Part shown: piece by piece, positions 38,604 to 47,498 of the stretch
Position numbering within the stretch: the first letter of the stretch is position 1
How the letters are laid out: every line of letters starts with the position of its first letter
DNA from: Sinorhizobium arboris LMG 14919
GTDB taxonomy: Bacteria; Pseudomonadota; Alphaproteobacteria; Rhizobiales; Rhizobiaceae
DNA length: 64,000 nt
Assembly: GCF_000427465.1 (NCBI RefSeq)
Contig: NZ_ATYB01000014.1
Location: forward strand, 891,570-955,569
Direction: 5' to 3'
Translations under genes and position numbers: made by a program
Notes under the pieces: generated by a model
What the model saw: the letters and a program-made list of their open reading frames with translations, nothing else
What the model was told of the DNA's origin: nothing
The model's database searches: none

Positions 38604-39530
38604 TCAGTCGTGGAATGCCTCGACGAATTTGCGGCGGCCGAGCATGAAGGCGTCGGCGACATGCCGGAGCGGCGCCAGGTCGACATCCGATCTGCCGGCT
38701 TTGATGATCTCGGCGAAACGCCGATAGAGCATGGGGTATTCCTGTTCGGGCTGCTCGTGGACAATCTTCCCGTCGAGCGCGAGTTTGGCGCCGCCCTCGG
38801 AGAGCACCATTTCGCCCGCGTCCGTCGCGGCGACGATGTCCCAGCTCTGCTTGCCCGTCTGGCGCCAATCGAACTCGGCAGCGACATGGAGCTTTTCCGC
38901 ATCGCTGAAGGCGATCGTGGCGGCGATCGGCGCGTCCCGGTTCTCGGGAAATTCGAGCGTCGCGGAGGTGATGAAGACCGGACGGGGCAGGATGTGGGTC
39001 ATGATCGAGAGCGCGTTGATGCCCGGGTCGAAGACGCCGAGCCCGCCTGCAGCCCAGATCCACTCCTGGTTCGGATGCCAGTGGCGAACATCTTCCTTCC
39101 AGATGATGCGGACGTCACGAATGGCGGTCGATGCCAGAAACGCCTTTGCCGCTTCGACTGCCGGGGCATAGCGCGAGTGCCAGCTTGCAAAGAGCGAGAC
39201 GCCTTTGTCGTCCGCAAGCGCTTCCAGATCTGCGACCTCGCTCAAAGTGGCGCCCGGCGGCTTTTCGAGGAAGACGTGCTTGCCGGCGGAGAGTGCCGTC
39301 CGTGCCGCCTCGTAGCGGTACTGCGGCGGCATGCAGAGCGAAACCGCCTCGATCGCCGGGACGGCGTCGAGCATGGCGTCGATCGACTTGAAATTGTCGA
39401 TGCCGTCCACGGTTCCATGACGGCTTGCTGCTGCGATCAGCCGGTAGTCCGCGTCCTTCGCAAGCGCCGGCAAATGCTGGTCACGCACGATTTTGCCGAC
39501 ACCGACGATGGCAATGTTGATTTGGGACAT
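38604..39530 (-). CDS. Gfo/Idh/MocA oxidoreductase, possible D-galactose 1-dehydrogenase
   Basis: 308 residues. The N-terminal Rossmann domain (NIAIVGVGKIVRDQHLPAL) carries the family motif EKPPGATL near 95, and the C-terminal domain forms the substrate sheet. The sequence, including the NQEWIWAAGGLGVFDPGINALSI-type region, resembles bacterial galactose 1-dehydrogenases that start the De Ley-Doudoroff pathway. That identity is from memory of the family and is only moderately sure. No other galactose genes are nearby. Confidence 0.75.
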   Translation of the reverse strand: MSQINIAIVGVGKIVRDQHLPALAKDADYRLIAAASRHGTVDGIDNFKSIDAMLDAVPAIEAVSLCMPPQYRYEAARTALSAGKHVFLEKPPGATLSEVADLEALADDKGVSLFASWHSRYAPAVEAAKAFLASTAIRDVRIIWKEDVRHWHPNQEWIWAAGGLGVFDPGINALSIMTHILPRPVFITSATLEFPENRDAPIAATIAFSDAEKLHVAAEFDWRQTGKQSWDIVAATDAGEMVLSEGGAKLALDGKIVHEQPEQEYPMLYRRFAEIIKAGRSDVDLAPLRHVADAFMLGRRKFVEAFHD

Positions 39531-39714
39531 GGTGTTTCGCCCTGATTAGTATGATTATTCCGGGACCCTTGTAGCAGATTGGAAACGACGGACAAGCCGG
39601 CGACCCGTTGCAAGAATTATCCTAGCCGCCTGGGTGGACAAGATGGGATGCAAATCTATCTTGTCCGTCTTCTTGCCTCTCGATGGATTTTTCGGAGCGA
39701 AGTCAGGATCTGCG

Positions 39715-40554
39715 ATGCCACATATTCGTCTTGCGACACGGGTCGAGCTCGATACGATCATCGACTGGGCCGCCAAGGAGGGGTGGAATCCCGGGCTCGA
39801 AGATGCCAACGCCTTCTGGGCCGCCGATCCGGAAGGTTACTGGGTCGCCGTCGAGGAAGAGCGGCTTGCCGCTGCCATTTCGCTTGTGCGCTATGGCAGC
39901 GGCTATGCCTTTCTCGGACTTTACATCGCGGATGAGGAGTATCGGGGCAGGGGCATCGGCCGCGAACTCTGGCAGTGGGCAATTGCACGGGCCGAAGGCC
40001 GGACCGTCGGCCTTGACGGAGTCGTGGCCCAGCAGGAGAACTATCGGAAGTCGGGTTTCAACTGGTCGCATGCGAACATACGCTACGGCGGTGTGGCGAA
40101 TGTAATCGAGCCGCCCGGCACGGAGCTTGTCGATGTGGCGCCCGTGCATGCGGCGGCACTGATCGATTATGACATGAGGTTCAATCCCATCCGGCGCGAG
40201 GCGTTTCTGCGCGAATGGATCAAGCAGCTGCAGACGCGCAGAAGCGTGGTCCTGCTGCGTGACGGGGCAATCGCCGGTTACGGAACGATCCGAAAGTGCC
40301 GCGAAGGCTACAAGATCGGACCGCTGCTCGCCGATAGCGAGACCGGGGCGGATCTTCTGTTTCGCAAGCTCGTGACCGGCACAGGGGGAGAACGGGTCTA
40401 TCTGGACGTCCCGGAACCGAATGCGTCGGCAAGGGCGCTTTGCACGCGCTACAACATGAAGCCGGCTTTCGAGACCGCCCGCATGTATCGCGGACCGGCG
40501 CCCGATCTGCCGCTTGCGCGGATTTACGGGATTACGACCTTCGAGCTCGGTTGA
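39715..40554 (+). CDS. GNAT family N-acetyltransferase with C-terminal YitH-type domain
   Basis: 279 residues from ATG 39715. The N-terminal GNAT fold contains the acetyl-CoA loop RGRGIGRELW (motif A) at about 78-88. The C-terminal third resembles the second acetyltransferase-like domain of the YitH/DUF1248 group, with EPNASARALCTRYNMK near the end. The acceptor is unknown. A longer frame upstream (to 39634) overlaps the promoter region and was not used. Confidence 0.8.
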   Translation: MPHIRLATRVELDTIIDWAAKEGWNPGLEDANAFWAADPEGYWVAVEEERLAAAISLVRYGSGYAFLGLYIADEEYRGRGIGRELWQWAIARAEGRTVGLDGVVAQQENYRKSGFNWSHANIRYGGVANVIEPPGTELVDVAPVHAAALIDYDMRFNPIRREAFLREWIKQLQTRRSVVLLRDGAIAGYGTIRKCREGYKIGPLLADSETGADLLFRKLVTGTGGERVYLDVPEPNASARALCTRYNMKPAFETARMYRGPAPDLPLARIYGITTFELG

Positions 40555-40626
40555 TTGGCGAAGCGTTTTCTGCAGGCAAAGAGGTACGCCCCCGTTCGCG
40601 AGCTCGGCGCCACGCCTTGAGACTAC

Positions 40627-40673
40627 GCACTTCCTCACGGAAAGGCGCTAGACGCTTTCCCATGAGGAAGTGC
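40627..40673. terminator. Long imperfect hairpin between convergent genes
   Basis: The 21-base arms run from GCACTTCCTCA (40627) to TGAGGAAGTGC (ends 40673), with three or four mismatches and a 5-base loop (ctaga). It sits between the GNAT gene and the ABC-F gene and could end both transcripts. Its ends (tctag) resemble the rhizobial repeat family. Confidence 0.55.
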
Positions 40674-40674
40674 T

Positions 40675-42564
40675 CTAGCCCGCCATCGCTTCCTCGTATT
40701 CCGCCGACAGTTCCAGCCATTGTTCTTCCGCGGCAGCAAGCTTTTCGGCCGCATCGGCGCGTTCCTTGGCGCGTTGCGCGGCTTTTGCCGGAGCCTTCTC
40801 GTAGAGGGCGGGGTCTGCAAGCTCCGCATCAAGGGCCTGAATCAATTTCTCCAGTTTGCCCGTCAAGGACTCGATCTCATTGATCTTTTTCCTCAGAGGC
40901 GCCAATGAGGCACGCTTGTCGGCATTGGCCTTGCGCTGGTCCGCCCTGGAGAGCGCCTCATCCGAGCCGTTCGATCTGGGCTTTTCGTCCCTGGGCTTCG
41001 GCCCTCCCACGATCAGTCCCCGATAATCCTCGAGATCGCCGTCATAGCTGGCGACGGTCCCGTCGCGCACCAGCCACAGCCGGTCGGCCGTCGCCTCGAT
41101 CAGGTGCCGGTCGTGGGAGATGAGAATGACCGCGCCGGAGAAATCGTTGAGGGCGGCGATGAGTGCGTTGCGGCTGTCGATATCAAGATGGTTGGTGGGC
41201 TCGTCGAGGATAAGGAGGTTCGGCGCCTCGAAGGCGGCAAGGCCCATCAGAAGGCGCGCCTTCTCGCCACCGGAGAGATCCTTGGCCGCGGTGTCCATCT
41301 TTTCGGTCGCCAGTCCCATCTGCGCCACGCGGGAGCGCACCTTCGCTTCCGGTGCTTCCGGCATGCGGCGGCGCACGTGCTCCACGGCGCTGTGCGTCGG
41401 CACGAGATCGTCGAGCTGGTGCTGGGCGAAGAAACCCACCTTCAGTCCCGGAGCGATCCGCACCTCGCCCGCTTCCGCATCGAGGCGTCCCGCGATGAAC
41501 TTCGCAAAGGTCGATTTGCCGTTGCCGTTGGAGCCGAGCAGGGCGATCCGGTCGTCCGCGTCGATGCGCAGATTGAGCCTCTTCAGGACAGGTTTGCCCG
41601 GTTCGTAGCCGACTGCGCCGCCCTGGATGGCGACGATCGGCGAGGCCACCTGCTTCTCCGGATCGGGAAAGGCGAAGCCCTGGACATGGTCTTCGATCAC
41701 GGCTGCAACGGTGCCCATCCGCTCCAGCGCCTTGATGCGGCTCTGGGCCTGACGGGCCTTGGAGGCTTTTGCCTTGAAGCGATCGATGAAACTCTGCAGA
41801 TGCTTGCGGGCAGCCTCGTTCTTGGCCTTCGCCTTCATCTGGAGTTCGTCCGCCTCCGCCTTCTGCCGCTCGAACTGATCGTAGGAGCCGCGATAGAAGG
41901 TGAGTTTCTTCTGATCAAGGTGAACGATCGCGCTCACCGCGGTGTTCAGGAGGTCGCGATCGTGGCTGATGATGATCACGGTGTGCGGATAGCGGCGGAT
42001 ATAATCCTCGAGCCACAGGGTTCCTTCGAGGTCGAGATAGTTGGTCGGCTCGTCCAAGAGCAGGAGGTCCGGCTCGGAAAAAAGGACCGATGCAAGCGCG
42101 ACGCGCATGCGCCAGCCACCGGAAAAGGAGGAGGCAGGACGCTTCTGCGCCTGGTGGTCGAAGCCGAGCCCGGCGAGGATGCTTGCCGCGCGCGCTTCCG
42201 CCGAATGGGCGCCGATGTCGGCGAGCCGCGTCTGGATCTCGGCGATCCGGTGCGGGTCGGTCGCCGTCTCCGCTTCGGCGACCAGCGCCGTGCGTTCCCT
42301 GTCGGCCTTGAGCACGATCTCGATCAGAGGTTCTTCCGTCCCCGGCGCTTCCTGCGCGACCTGCCCGATCCGCGCGTTCCTGGGCAAGGAAACGCTGCCG
42401 GCTTCCGCCGCAAGCTCGCCGGTGATGACCCGGAAGAGCGTCGACTTGCCGGCGCCGTTGCGTCCGACGAGACCGGCCTTCGTGCCCGCGGGAAGCGTCA
42501 CGGAAGCGTTATCGATGAGCAGACGGCCCGCAATGCGGGCGGAGAGGCCGGATATCTGGATCAT
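40675..42564 (-). CDS. ABC-F family ATPase (Uup/YheS type)
   Basis: A soluble protein with two ATPase domains and no membrane part, of the kind that acts on ribosomes. 629 residues; Walker A motifs GRNGAGKST (about 35) and GSNGNGKST (about 345), signatures FSGGWRMRV and LSGGEKARL, and a linker with a charged coiled-coil (about 240-275). The C-terminal end is a Lys/Ala/Glu-rich coiled-coil, as in YheS and Uup. Which of these it is cannot be decided by eye. Confidence 0.9.
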   Translation of the reverse strand: MIQISGLSARIAGRLLIDNASVTLPAGTKAGLVGRNGAGKSTLFRVITGELAAEAGSVSLPRNARIGQVAQEAPGTEEPLIEIVLKADRERTALVAEAETATDPHRIAEIQTRLADIGAHSAEARAASILAGLGFDHQAQKRPASSFSGGWRMRVALASVLFSEPDLLLLDEPTNYLDLEGTLWLEDYIRRYPHTVIIISHDRDLLNTAVSAIVHLDQKKLTFYRGSYDQFERQKAEADELQMKAKAKNEAARKHLQSFIDRFKAKASKARQAQSRIKALERMGTVAAVIEDHVQGFAFPDPEKQVASPIVAIQGGAVGYEPGKPVLKRLNLRIDADDRIALLGSNGNGKSTFAKFIAGRLDAEAGEVRIAPGLKVGFFAQHQLDDLVPTHSAVEHVRRRMPEAPEAKVRSRVAQMGLATEKMDTAAKDLSGGEKARLLMGLAAFEAPNLLILDEPTNHLDIDSRNALIAALNDFSGAVILISHDRHLIEATADRLWLVRDGTVASYDGDLEDYRGLIVGGPKPRDEKPRSNGSDEALSRADQRKANADKRASLAPLRKKINEIESLTGKLEKLIQALDAELADPALYEKAPAKAAQRAKERADAAEKLAAAEEQWLELSAEYEEAMAG

Positions 42565-42880
42565 CCGGGCCTTTTGCCCGGACTTTTTTGGGAAGGCAAG
42601 AGGCTCGCGTCACGGCTTTCGCCTTCGTGCGAATAAGAACTCCGGGGCCATTTTCAAGGGAGGATTGTTATGGATTCATGGACAACGTGTTCCGATAATC
42701 AATGCTTCCCATCCTCATCATGAGGCCCCACATCTTCCCATGGAGAGCACGAGAATGCTCTTCTGACCCTTTGATCGGACCGGGCGCCATCGGCGAGGCC
42801 ACCGCGTCCGGAATAGTGCCGATCATGGCGGTCGCGACGAAACCCTCGTTCAAGCGAACGACCGATCAGGAGTGATGATC
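42565..42880. other. Upstream region of ABC-F and small secreted protein genes
   Basis: 316 bases between divergent genes. It contains short stretches such as an AGAGCA/TGCTCT hairpin near 42744-42761, and AGGAG at 42868-42872, the ribosome site of the next gene. Two promoters are expected, but no boxes are convincing. No gene is seen. Confidence 0.3.
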
Positions 42881-43156
42881 ATGAGGAACGCAATCCATAC
42901 TGCTCTCGCCGCTACGCTCGTGGCCACAGCCGTTCTCGGCGGTGCATCCGCAGCCTTTGCCGGCGGCAGCTATTATCAGGGTGTCAGCGACAAGCCGCTC
43001 TACACCGAGCGCGCTCCGCAGGCACGCGGCGCCGCGGTCATCCGCCGCGCAGACGGTTCGATCGATCGCACATCCACCGGCTCGGTCGGCTATGCATCGC
43101 AGCCGAAAGTCGTCTCCGGCGGTGAAGGCGAATATTACCAGGGCCTCAGCCGTTAA
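42881..43156 (+). CDS. Small secreted protein with terminal YYQG motifs, unknown function
   Basis: 91 residues. A signal peptide (MRNAIHTALAATLVATAVLG, cleavage near AFA-GG) leaves a mature peptide of about 60 residues. That peptide begins GGSYYQGVSDKPLY and ends GEYYQGLSR, so the YYQG motif brackets it. It is rich in Gly, Ser, Arg and Tyr and has no Cys. ATG 42881 fits AGGAG at 8 bases; an earlier GTG and ATG are too close. I do not recognise a family. A strong terminator follows. Confidence 0.75.
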   Translation: MRNAIHTALAATLVATAVLGGASAAFAGGSYYQGVSDKPLYTERAPQARGAAVIRRADGSIDRTSTGSVGYASQPKVVSGGEGEYYQGLSR

Positions 43157-43220
43157 GGCTTGCGGTCGATGAGTCACGGAGCAGGGCGCGGCCTCCCACG
43201 CATCTCTTGCTCCGCCACGA

Positions 43221-43257
43221 ACGAAAGGCCCGGTTCCGCTTGAACCGGGCCTTTCGT
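43221..43257 (+). terminator. Strong hairpin terminator after the small secreted protein gene
   Basis: The arms ACGAAAGGCCCGGTTC and GAACCGGGCCTTTCGT form a 16-bp stem with a 5-base loop. It isolates the small gene from the large fusion gene downstream. Confidence 0.75.
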
Positions 43258-43340
43258 GTTCGGACTGACCTTTGAAAGCGACGTACTTCCGTGCGGAAAG
43301 TCGTTTCGCACAAAGTCCCCGTATAGGCTTCGCCTTTATA

Positions 43341-43369
43341 CTTGACGATCAGAGTCAGCAATAATATGC
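43341..43369 (+). promoter_or_regulatory. Candidate sigma-70-type promoter of the fusion gene
   Basis: CTTGAC at 43341-43346 matches the rhizobial -35 form. 17 bases on, AATATG at 43364-43369 is an imperfect -10. The start codon at 43395 follows at a plausible distance. By eye only. Confidence 0.35.
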
Positions 43370-43394
43370 CGCCTTGCTAAAATGGAAGGTGGCA

Positions 43395-46052
43395 ATGGGC
43401 GGCTCAAGCGAATTTTCGGTAGCTCCGTTTTGTGTTGCAAGTCTGGCCGCGCGGGGGCATCGGCCGGCGCTGCTGTTGCGCGGCGGGCGGATCGTCAGCT
43501 ATCACGAACTTGCCGAGCGCGTTGCGCGTCTGGCGCACCAATGGCGCGGCGATCGCGGCCTGGTGATGATCGAAGCCGACCTTTCCGAGCACGCCGTCGT
43601 CGCTTATCTGGCGGCCCTAGAGGCCGGTCACGCGGTCGCCCTCTGCGGCCCCGCTTCGATGGTCAAGGATCGCGACGTCCTCAAACCGGACTATTGCTAC
43701 CGCCGTTTCGATGGCCGCTGGCGCATGGAGCGGCTGAAGGGAGACGCGATCGCGCCGCATCCCGAACTTGCCGTCCTGCTCTCGACGTCCGGCAGTACGG
43801 GATACGGAAAATGGGTGCGCCTGTCGCACATGAACATCCAATCCAACGCGCGGTCGATTGGCGAATATCTCGGCCTGACCGCAGCGGACCGAGCCTGCCT
43901 CATCCTGCCGCTCCATTATTCCTACGGGCTTTCCGTTCTGAGCGCCCACCTCGCCGTGGGCGCGAGCGTCTACATGCCGGGCCGATCGATTCTCGAAGAT
44001 GGCTTCCTCGATGAACTTGCGCAGAGCGGCAGCTCCAATCTCTCCGGTGTTCCCTATTCCTATGACCTCCTGGAAAAAGTGGGATTCCGCGACCGGGATT
44101 TTCCGAAGCTGCGTTTCATGACGGTGGCCGGCGGACGCATGTCGCCGGAACTCGTTCGCCGCTACAATGAGCATCTTTCGGCGCGCGACGCGTGTCTTTT
44201 CGTGATGTACGGCCAGACAGAGGCGACGGCTCGGATGGCCTATATGCCGCCGGAACGTCTCCGGGGCAGGGAAGACCGGATCGGCATCGCGATTCCGGGC
44301 GGTAGCCTGACGATCGAGGATGAAAATGGAAGGATAATCTCCAGCGCCGATCAGGCCGGCGAGCTTGTTTATCGCGGCCCGAATGTGATGATGGGCTACG
44401 CGTCGTCACGCGCCGATCTCGCGCGGGGGGCCGAACTGTCGGAATTGCGGACCGGCGATCTGGCGGCAAGAGACGTGGATGGCTTTTTTCGGATCGTGGG
44501 ACGAACGAAGCGGATATCGAAGATTGCCGGCCTCCGGATCAGCCACGACAGTCTGGAAGCGGCTCTTGAGCGGCAAGGCGTCGCTGCCGCGGTCGTCGGC
44601 AACGACACCGAAGTCCATGCCTATTATGCAGGAAGCCGCGATCCGGATGAAGTCCGCCGCCTGCTCGTCGAAGCGAGCGGCCTGACATTGCTGCATGTCC
44701 GTGCTTCGCGCCTGGACAACCTTCCGAGAACGGCTTCCGGCAAGATCGACTACCCGGCCCTTGCCGTCCAGTCGGCTGCGGGGGCGTGCGCCAGTTCGGA
44801 AGAGGGGAGCGTGGAGGCACTTTTTACCCAGCTCTTCTATCCGAGGAGGGTTCGATCGGAGGACAGCTTTCTGTCGCTTGGTGGCGATTCGCTCCGGTTT
44901 GTTCAGCTTTCGATCGGGCTCGAGAGAACCCTCGGAGAACTGCCGGAGGCCTGGGAAAAGCTGTCGATCGGCGAACTCGCTGCCCTGAGCGGCCGCGAGC
45001 GCAAGTACCGCCAGATCGGCACGGATCTGCTGATCCGGGCGCTGGCGATCCTGCTGGTCGTGGTTCACCACGAGACACTTTGGCCCATTCCGGGCGGATC
45101 CGCTGCGATGGTCATTCTCGCCGGCTTCGGTCTTGCACGATTCCAGAGCGGGGCGTTGTTCTCGGGCGCGATAGGAAGGCTGCTGCGGCCGCTTACGCAG
45201 ATCCTCGTTCCCTATTATCTGATCGTGGCCGGCTACGCGCTCGCCTGGGGCGACGTGCCCTGGGCTTCGGTCTTTCTGGTCGGCAATTTCGGCTTTGCCG
45301 ATCCGGGACGCCACAGCATGGTGCCCTATCTCTACTGGTTCATCGAAGCCTACTGCCAAATGCTGCTTTTGTTTGGCGCTCTTTTTGCTGTTCCGTTCGT
45401 CCGGCGCGCGGCGGCGAAGAGGCCCTTTGCCGCCGGCATGGTGCTGTTCACCGCGGCCTTTGCCGCCCGCATGGCTTTTCCGCTTCTCGTCGATATCGGC
45501 AACCGCCAGATATTCACCCTTCCATGGATATTCTACATGGCTGTGCTGGGCTGGTGTGCGGCAATGGCCGCAACGTGGAAAGAGCGCTCGATGGTGATGC
45601 TGGCAGGAACAGGCGTATTCCTGTTCCTCGGGCTTTATGAGGGCGTCTGGATCGGTACGAAAGTCAAATATCTGCTGCAGATCGCCGTATTGGCCGCGCT
45701 GCTTTTCCTGCCGCGCATTCGCATGCCGCAATGGGGTTCGCGGCTGATCCTGCCGCTGTCTGCAGCGGGCTTCCATATCTATATCCTGCACCGTTTCGTG
45801 CCTGAATTGCTGCTGCTGCAGATCCAGCCGTTCCTCGCGCCATCCGCCTTTGCCCTCTGCTCCATCGTCGGCGGCATCGCGCTTGGGATTTCCGCCTGGC
45901 TGGGGCAGCGTCGGCTCATCGCATGGCTTGCCTGCGCCCGAGGCGGGCGCATCTCGCTTGCCCCGGCGGGCGGGCTTGGGCCGGGGTTCGCCTCAGTCGG
46001 CCCACTTCTCGCCCTCGGTCCGCAGGAAGAAAACCAGGTCCAGCGTCAGTGA
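43395..46052 (+). CDS. Three-domain fusion: adenylation enzyme, carrier domain and membrane acyltransferase
   Basis: 885 residues from ATG 43395 (GGAAGG lies 5 bases before it). Residues 1-470 form an AMP-binding adenylation domain with TSGSTG near 132, YGQTEA, RTGDLA, a GRTKRISK hinge and PRTASGKIDY (the A10 lysine). Residues about 475-540 are a carrier domain with LGGDSL, so Ser499 should take phosphopantetheine. From about 545, ten or so hydrophobic segments start with RALAILLVVVHHE, as in acyltransferase-3 proteins. The order implies an acid is activated, loaded and passed to a membrane transferase that modifies an envelope polymer or lipid, as DltA, DltC and DltB do separately. The substrate is unknown. 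No NRPS modules or phosphopantetheinyl transferase are nearby. The 3' end overlaps the convergent dinB-like gene by 60 bases. Confidence 0.85.
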   Translation: MGGSSEFSVAPFCVASLAARGHRPALLLRGGRIVSYHELAERVARLAHQWRGDRGLVMIEADLSEHAVVAYLAALEAGHAVALCGPASMVKDRDVLKPDYCYRRFDGRWRMERLKGDAIAPHPELAVLLSTSGSTGYGKWVRLSHMNIQSNARSIGEYLGLTAADRACLILPLHYSYGLSVLSAHLAVGASVYMPGRSILEDGFLDELAQSGSSNLSGVPYSYDLLEKVGFRDRDFPKLRFMTVAGGRMSPELVRRYNEHLSARDACLFVMYGQTEATARMAYMPPERLRGREDRIGIAIPGGSLTIEDENGRIISSADQAGELVYRGPNVMMGYASSRADLARGAELSELRTGDLAARDVDGFFRIVGRTKRISKIAGLRISHDSLEAALERQGVAAAVVGNDTEVHAYYAGSRDPDEVRRLLVEASGLTLLHVRASRLDNLPRTASGKIDYPALAVQSAAGACASSEEGSVEALFTQLFYPRRVRSEDSFLSLGGDSLRFVQLSIGLERTLGELPEAWEKLSIGELAALSGRERKYRQIGTDLLIRALAILLVVVHHETLWPIPGGSAAMVILAGFGLARFQSGALFSGAIGRLLRPLTQILVPYYLIVAGYALAWGDVPWASVFLVGNFGFADPGRHSMVPYLYWFIEAYCQMLLLFGALFAVPFVRRAAAKRPFAAGMVLFTAAFAARMAFPLLVDIGNRQIFTLPWIFYMAVLGWCAAMAATWKERSMVMLAGTGVFLFLGLYEGVWIGTKVKYLLQIAVLAALLFLPRIRMPQWGSRLILPLSAAGFHIYILHRFVPELLLLQIQPFLAPSAFALCSIVGGIALGISAWLGQRRLIAWLACARGGRISLAPAGGLGPGFASVGPLLALGPQEENQVQRQ

Positions 46053-46505
46053 GGGGTGCTTAAGCGCGGTCAGGGTCGCATGCGCCTGGCCGCGGTGATG
46101 GGTCTGGTGGTTGAAGAAATGCGCAAGCGTCCGTCCGAGTCTTTCCGTGATCTCGACGGGATTGGTCAGCGGAGAATAGGTGATGCGCCCTGCAAGACGC
46201 TTCTCGTCGAGGCTGTCGATCCACGCAATGATCCGCTCGTCCTCGGCTACCCTCGCCGCCGTCAGTCCGATCAAATCGTCGTGCAGGATGGCGTCGAGCC
46301 GAGAGGGCGCTTCGCCGTCTTTCGTAAATCGCTTCATCCAGATACGGTCTGCCGCGAGGATATGGTTCAGCGTCCCGTGCAGCGAGCCGAAAAACGCTCC
46401 CTTGTTCTCCCGGTATTCCGAGTCCGACAATTCCGAGGCGGCAGCATAGAGCCGCCTGTTGGCCCAGCGATTATAGTCGGCGAACATTCGGTAATGGTCG
46501 TGCAT
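45993..46505 (-). CDS. DinB family protein
   Basis: 170 residues from ATG 46505, preceded by CAGGAG at 7 bases. The four-helix DinB/YfiT fold is marked by the metal-binding His of LNHILAADRIW and of FFNHQTHHRGQAH. Many such proteins are metal-dependent thiol transferases, but individual roles are mostly unknown. Its 3' end overlaps the end of the large fusion gene on the other strand. Confidence 0.88.
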   Translation of the reverse strand: MHDHYRMFADYNRWANRRLYAAASELSDSEYRENKGAFFGSLHGTLNHILAADRIWMKRFTKDGEAPSRLDAILHDDLIGLTAARVAEDERIIAWIDSLDEKRLAGRITYSPLTNPVEITERLGRTLAHFFNHQTHHRGQAHATLTALKHPSLTLDLVFFLRTEGEKWAD

Positions 46506-46532
46506 CGGCAATCTCCTGGATCATGGTGATTC

Positions 46533-46580
46533 GAGAGCGGGATGAGGAAAGCCGCACACACGTTTCCCGAGCCCGCTCTC
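46533..46580. repeat. Palindromic intergenic repeat
   Basis: 18-base arms GAGAGCGGGATGAGGAAA and TTTCCCGAGCCCGCTCTC pair with three mismatches around a 12-base loop. The sequence is the core of the rhizobial GCGGGATGAGGAAA palindrome and is related to the elements at 51.45 kb and 60.35 kb. Confidence 0.6.
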
Positions 46581-46706
46581 TTGTGATCGGCCACACTATC
46601 GTGAATTGGTATTCCGGTGTCGAATGCTACTCATGAAATTTAATGATTTGATCCGCCGGCGGCGTTTCCCTCAATGTCGCTCGGGAGCGAAAATAGAGGA
46701 ACCTGA

Positions 46707-47396
46707 ATGACCCGCAAACTCTATGCACTCTCTGGAGCCGACAAGAGCCGTCCGTTTTCGCCCCATGTGTGGAAGACGAAGCTATCGCTCGCGCATAAGG
46801 GGCTTGCCGCCGACATTGCCGCGGTCGGCTTCACCGAAATACCGAGACTGGAGGAGGGGGCGACAAAGATCGTTCCCCTGCTGCGCGATGGAGAAAAACT
46901 CGTCAGCGACAGCTTCGATATCGCGCTCTATCTTGAAGAGACCTATCCTGATCGTCCCTCCCTTTTTGCCGGGGAAGGCGGCAAGGCGATGGCTCGGTTC
47001 GTCGAGGGCTGGTCGCAGACAGCCCTGCATCCGGCGATCGTGCGCATCGCAATCATGGACATCCATGACAGCCTCGATCCCGTCGATCAGGCCTATTTCC
47101 GGGCAAGCCGCGAGGAACGCTTCGGCCGGTCGCTGGAGGCGGTTGCCGAGGCCGGGCGAGGAGACCTCGAAACCTTCTCGACGAAGCTCGAGCCGCTTCG
47201 CCACATGCTGAAGTTTCAGCCCTTCCTCGGCGGCGGCGGACCGCTGTTTGCCGACTATATCGTCTTCGGCGCGTTGCAATGGGCGCGCATCGTTTCTCCA
47301 CACCGCCTGCTTGCCCCAGGTGACGTCGTCACCGATTGGTTCGAGCGCTGCCTTGACCTTCACCACGGCCTCGGCCGCAGCGTGACAGCGGCGTGA
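46707..47396 (+). CDS. Glutathione S-transferase family protein
   Basis: 229 residues. The N-terminal thioredoxin-like domain (SPHVWKTKLSLAHKGL, then VPLLRDGEKLVSDSFDIALYLEETYPDRP) precedes a helical C-terminal domain. The SDSF segment takes the place of the usual glutathione-binding ESxxI. The form resembles GSTs near the beta-etherase group. The substrate is unknown. It stands alone before ndk. Confidence 0.85.
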   Translation: MTRKLYALSGADKSRPFSPHVWKTKLSLAHKGLAADIAAVGFTEIPRLEEGATKIVPLLRDGEKLVSDSFDIALYLEETYPDRPSLFAGEGGKAMARFVEGWSQTALHPAIVRIAIMDIHDSLDPVDQAYFRASREERFGRSLEAVAEAGRGDLETFSTKLEPLRHMLKFQPFLGGGGPLFADYIVFGALQWARIVSPHRLLAPGDVVTDWFERCLDLHHGLGRSVTAA

Positions 47397-47498
47397 AACT
47401 GGAGCGCCAGGCGGCGAATCATCGCCGCGCCCCCTTGTTTTGCGAGGAATTGGCGGCTAATGAACCGCCACTTCTCAAGAGCAAGGGAAATTGAGCCA

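Noticed and set aside
46533..46580. Insertion sequence ends
   Set aside because: Palindromes of this kind appear without any transposase frame or target duplication nearby, so they are simple intergenic repeats.
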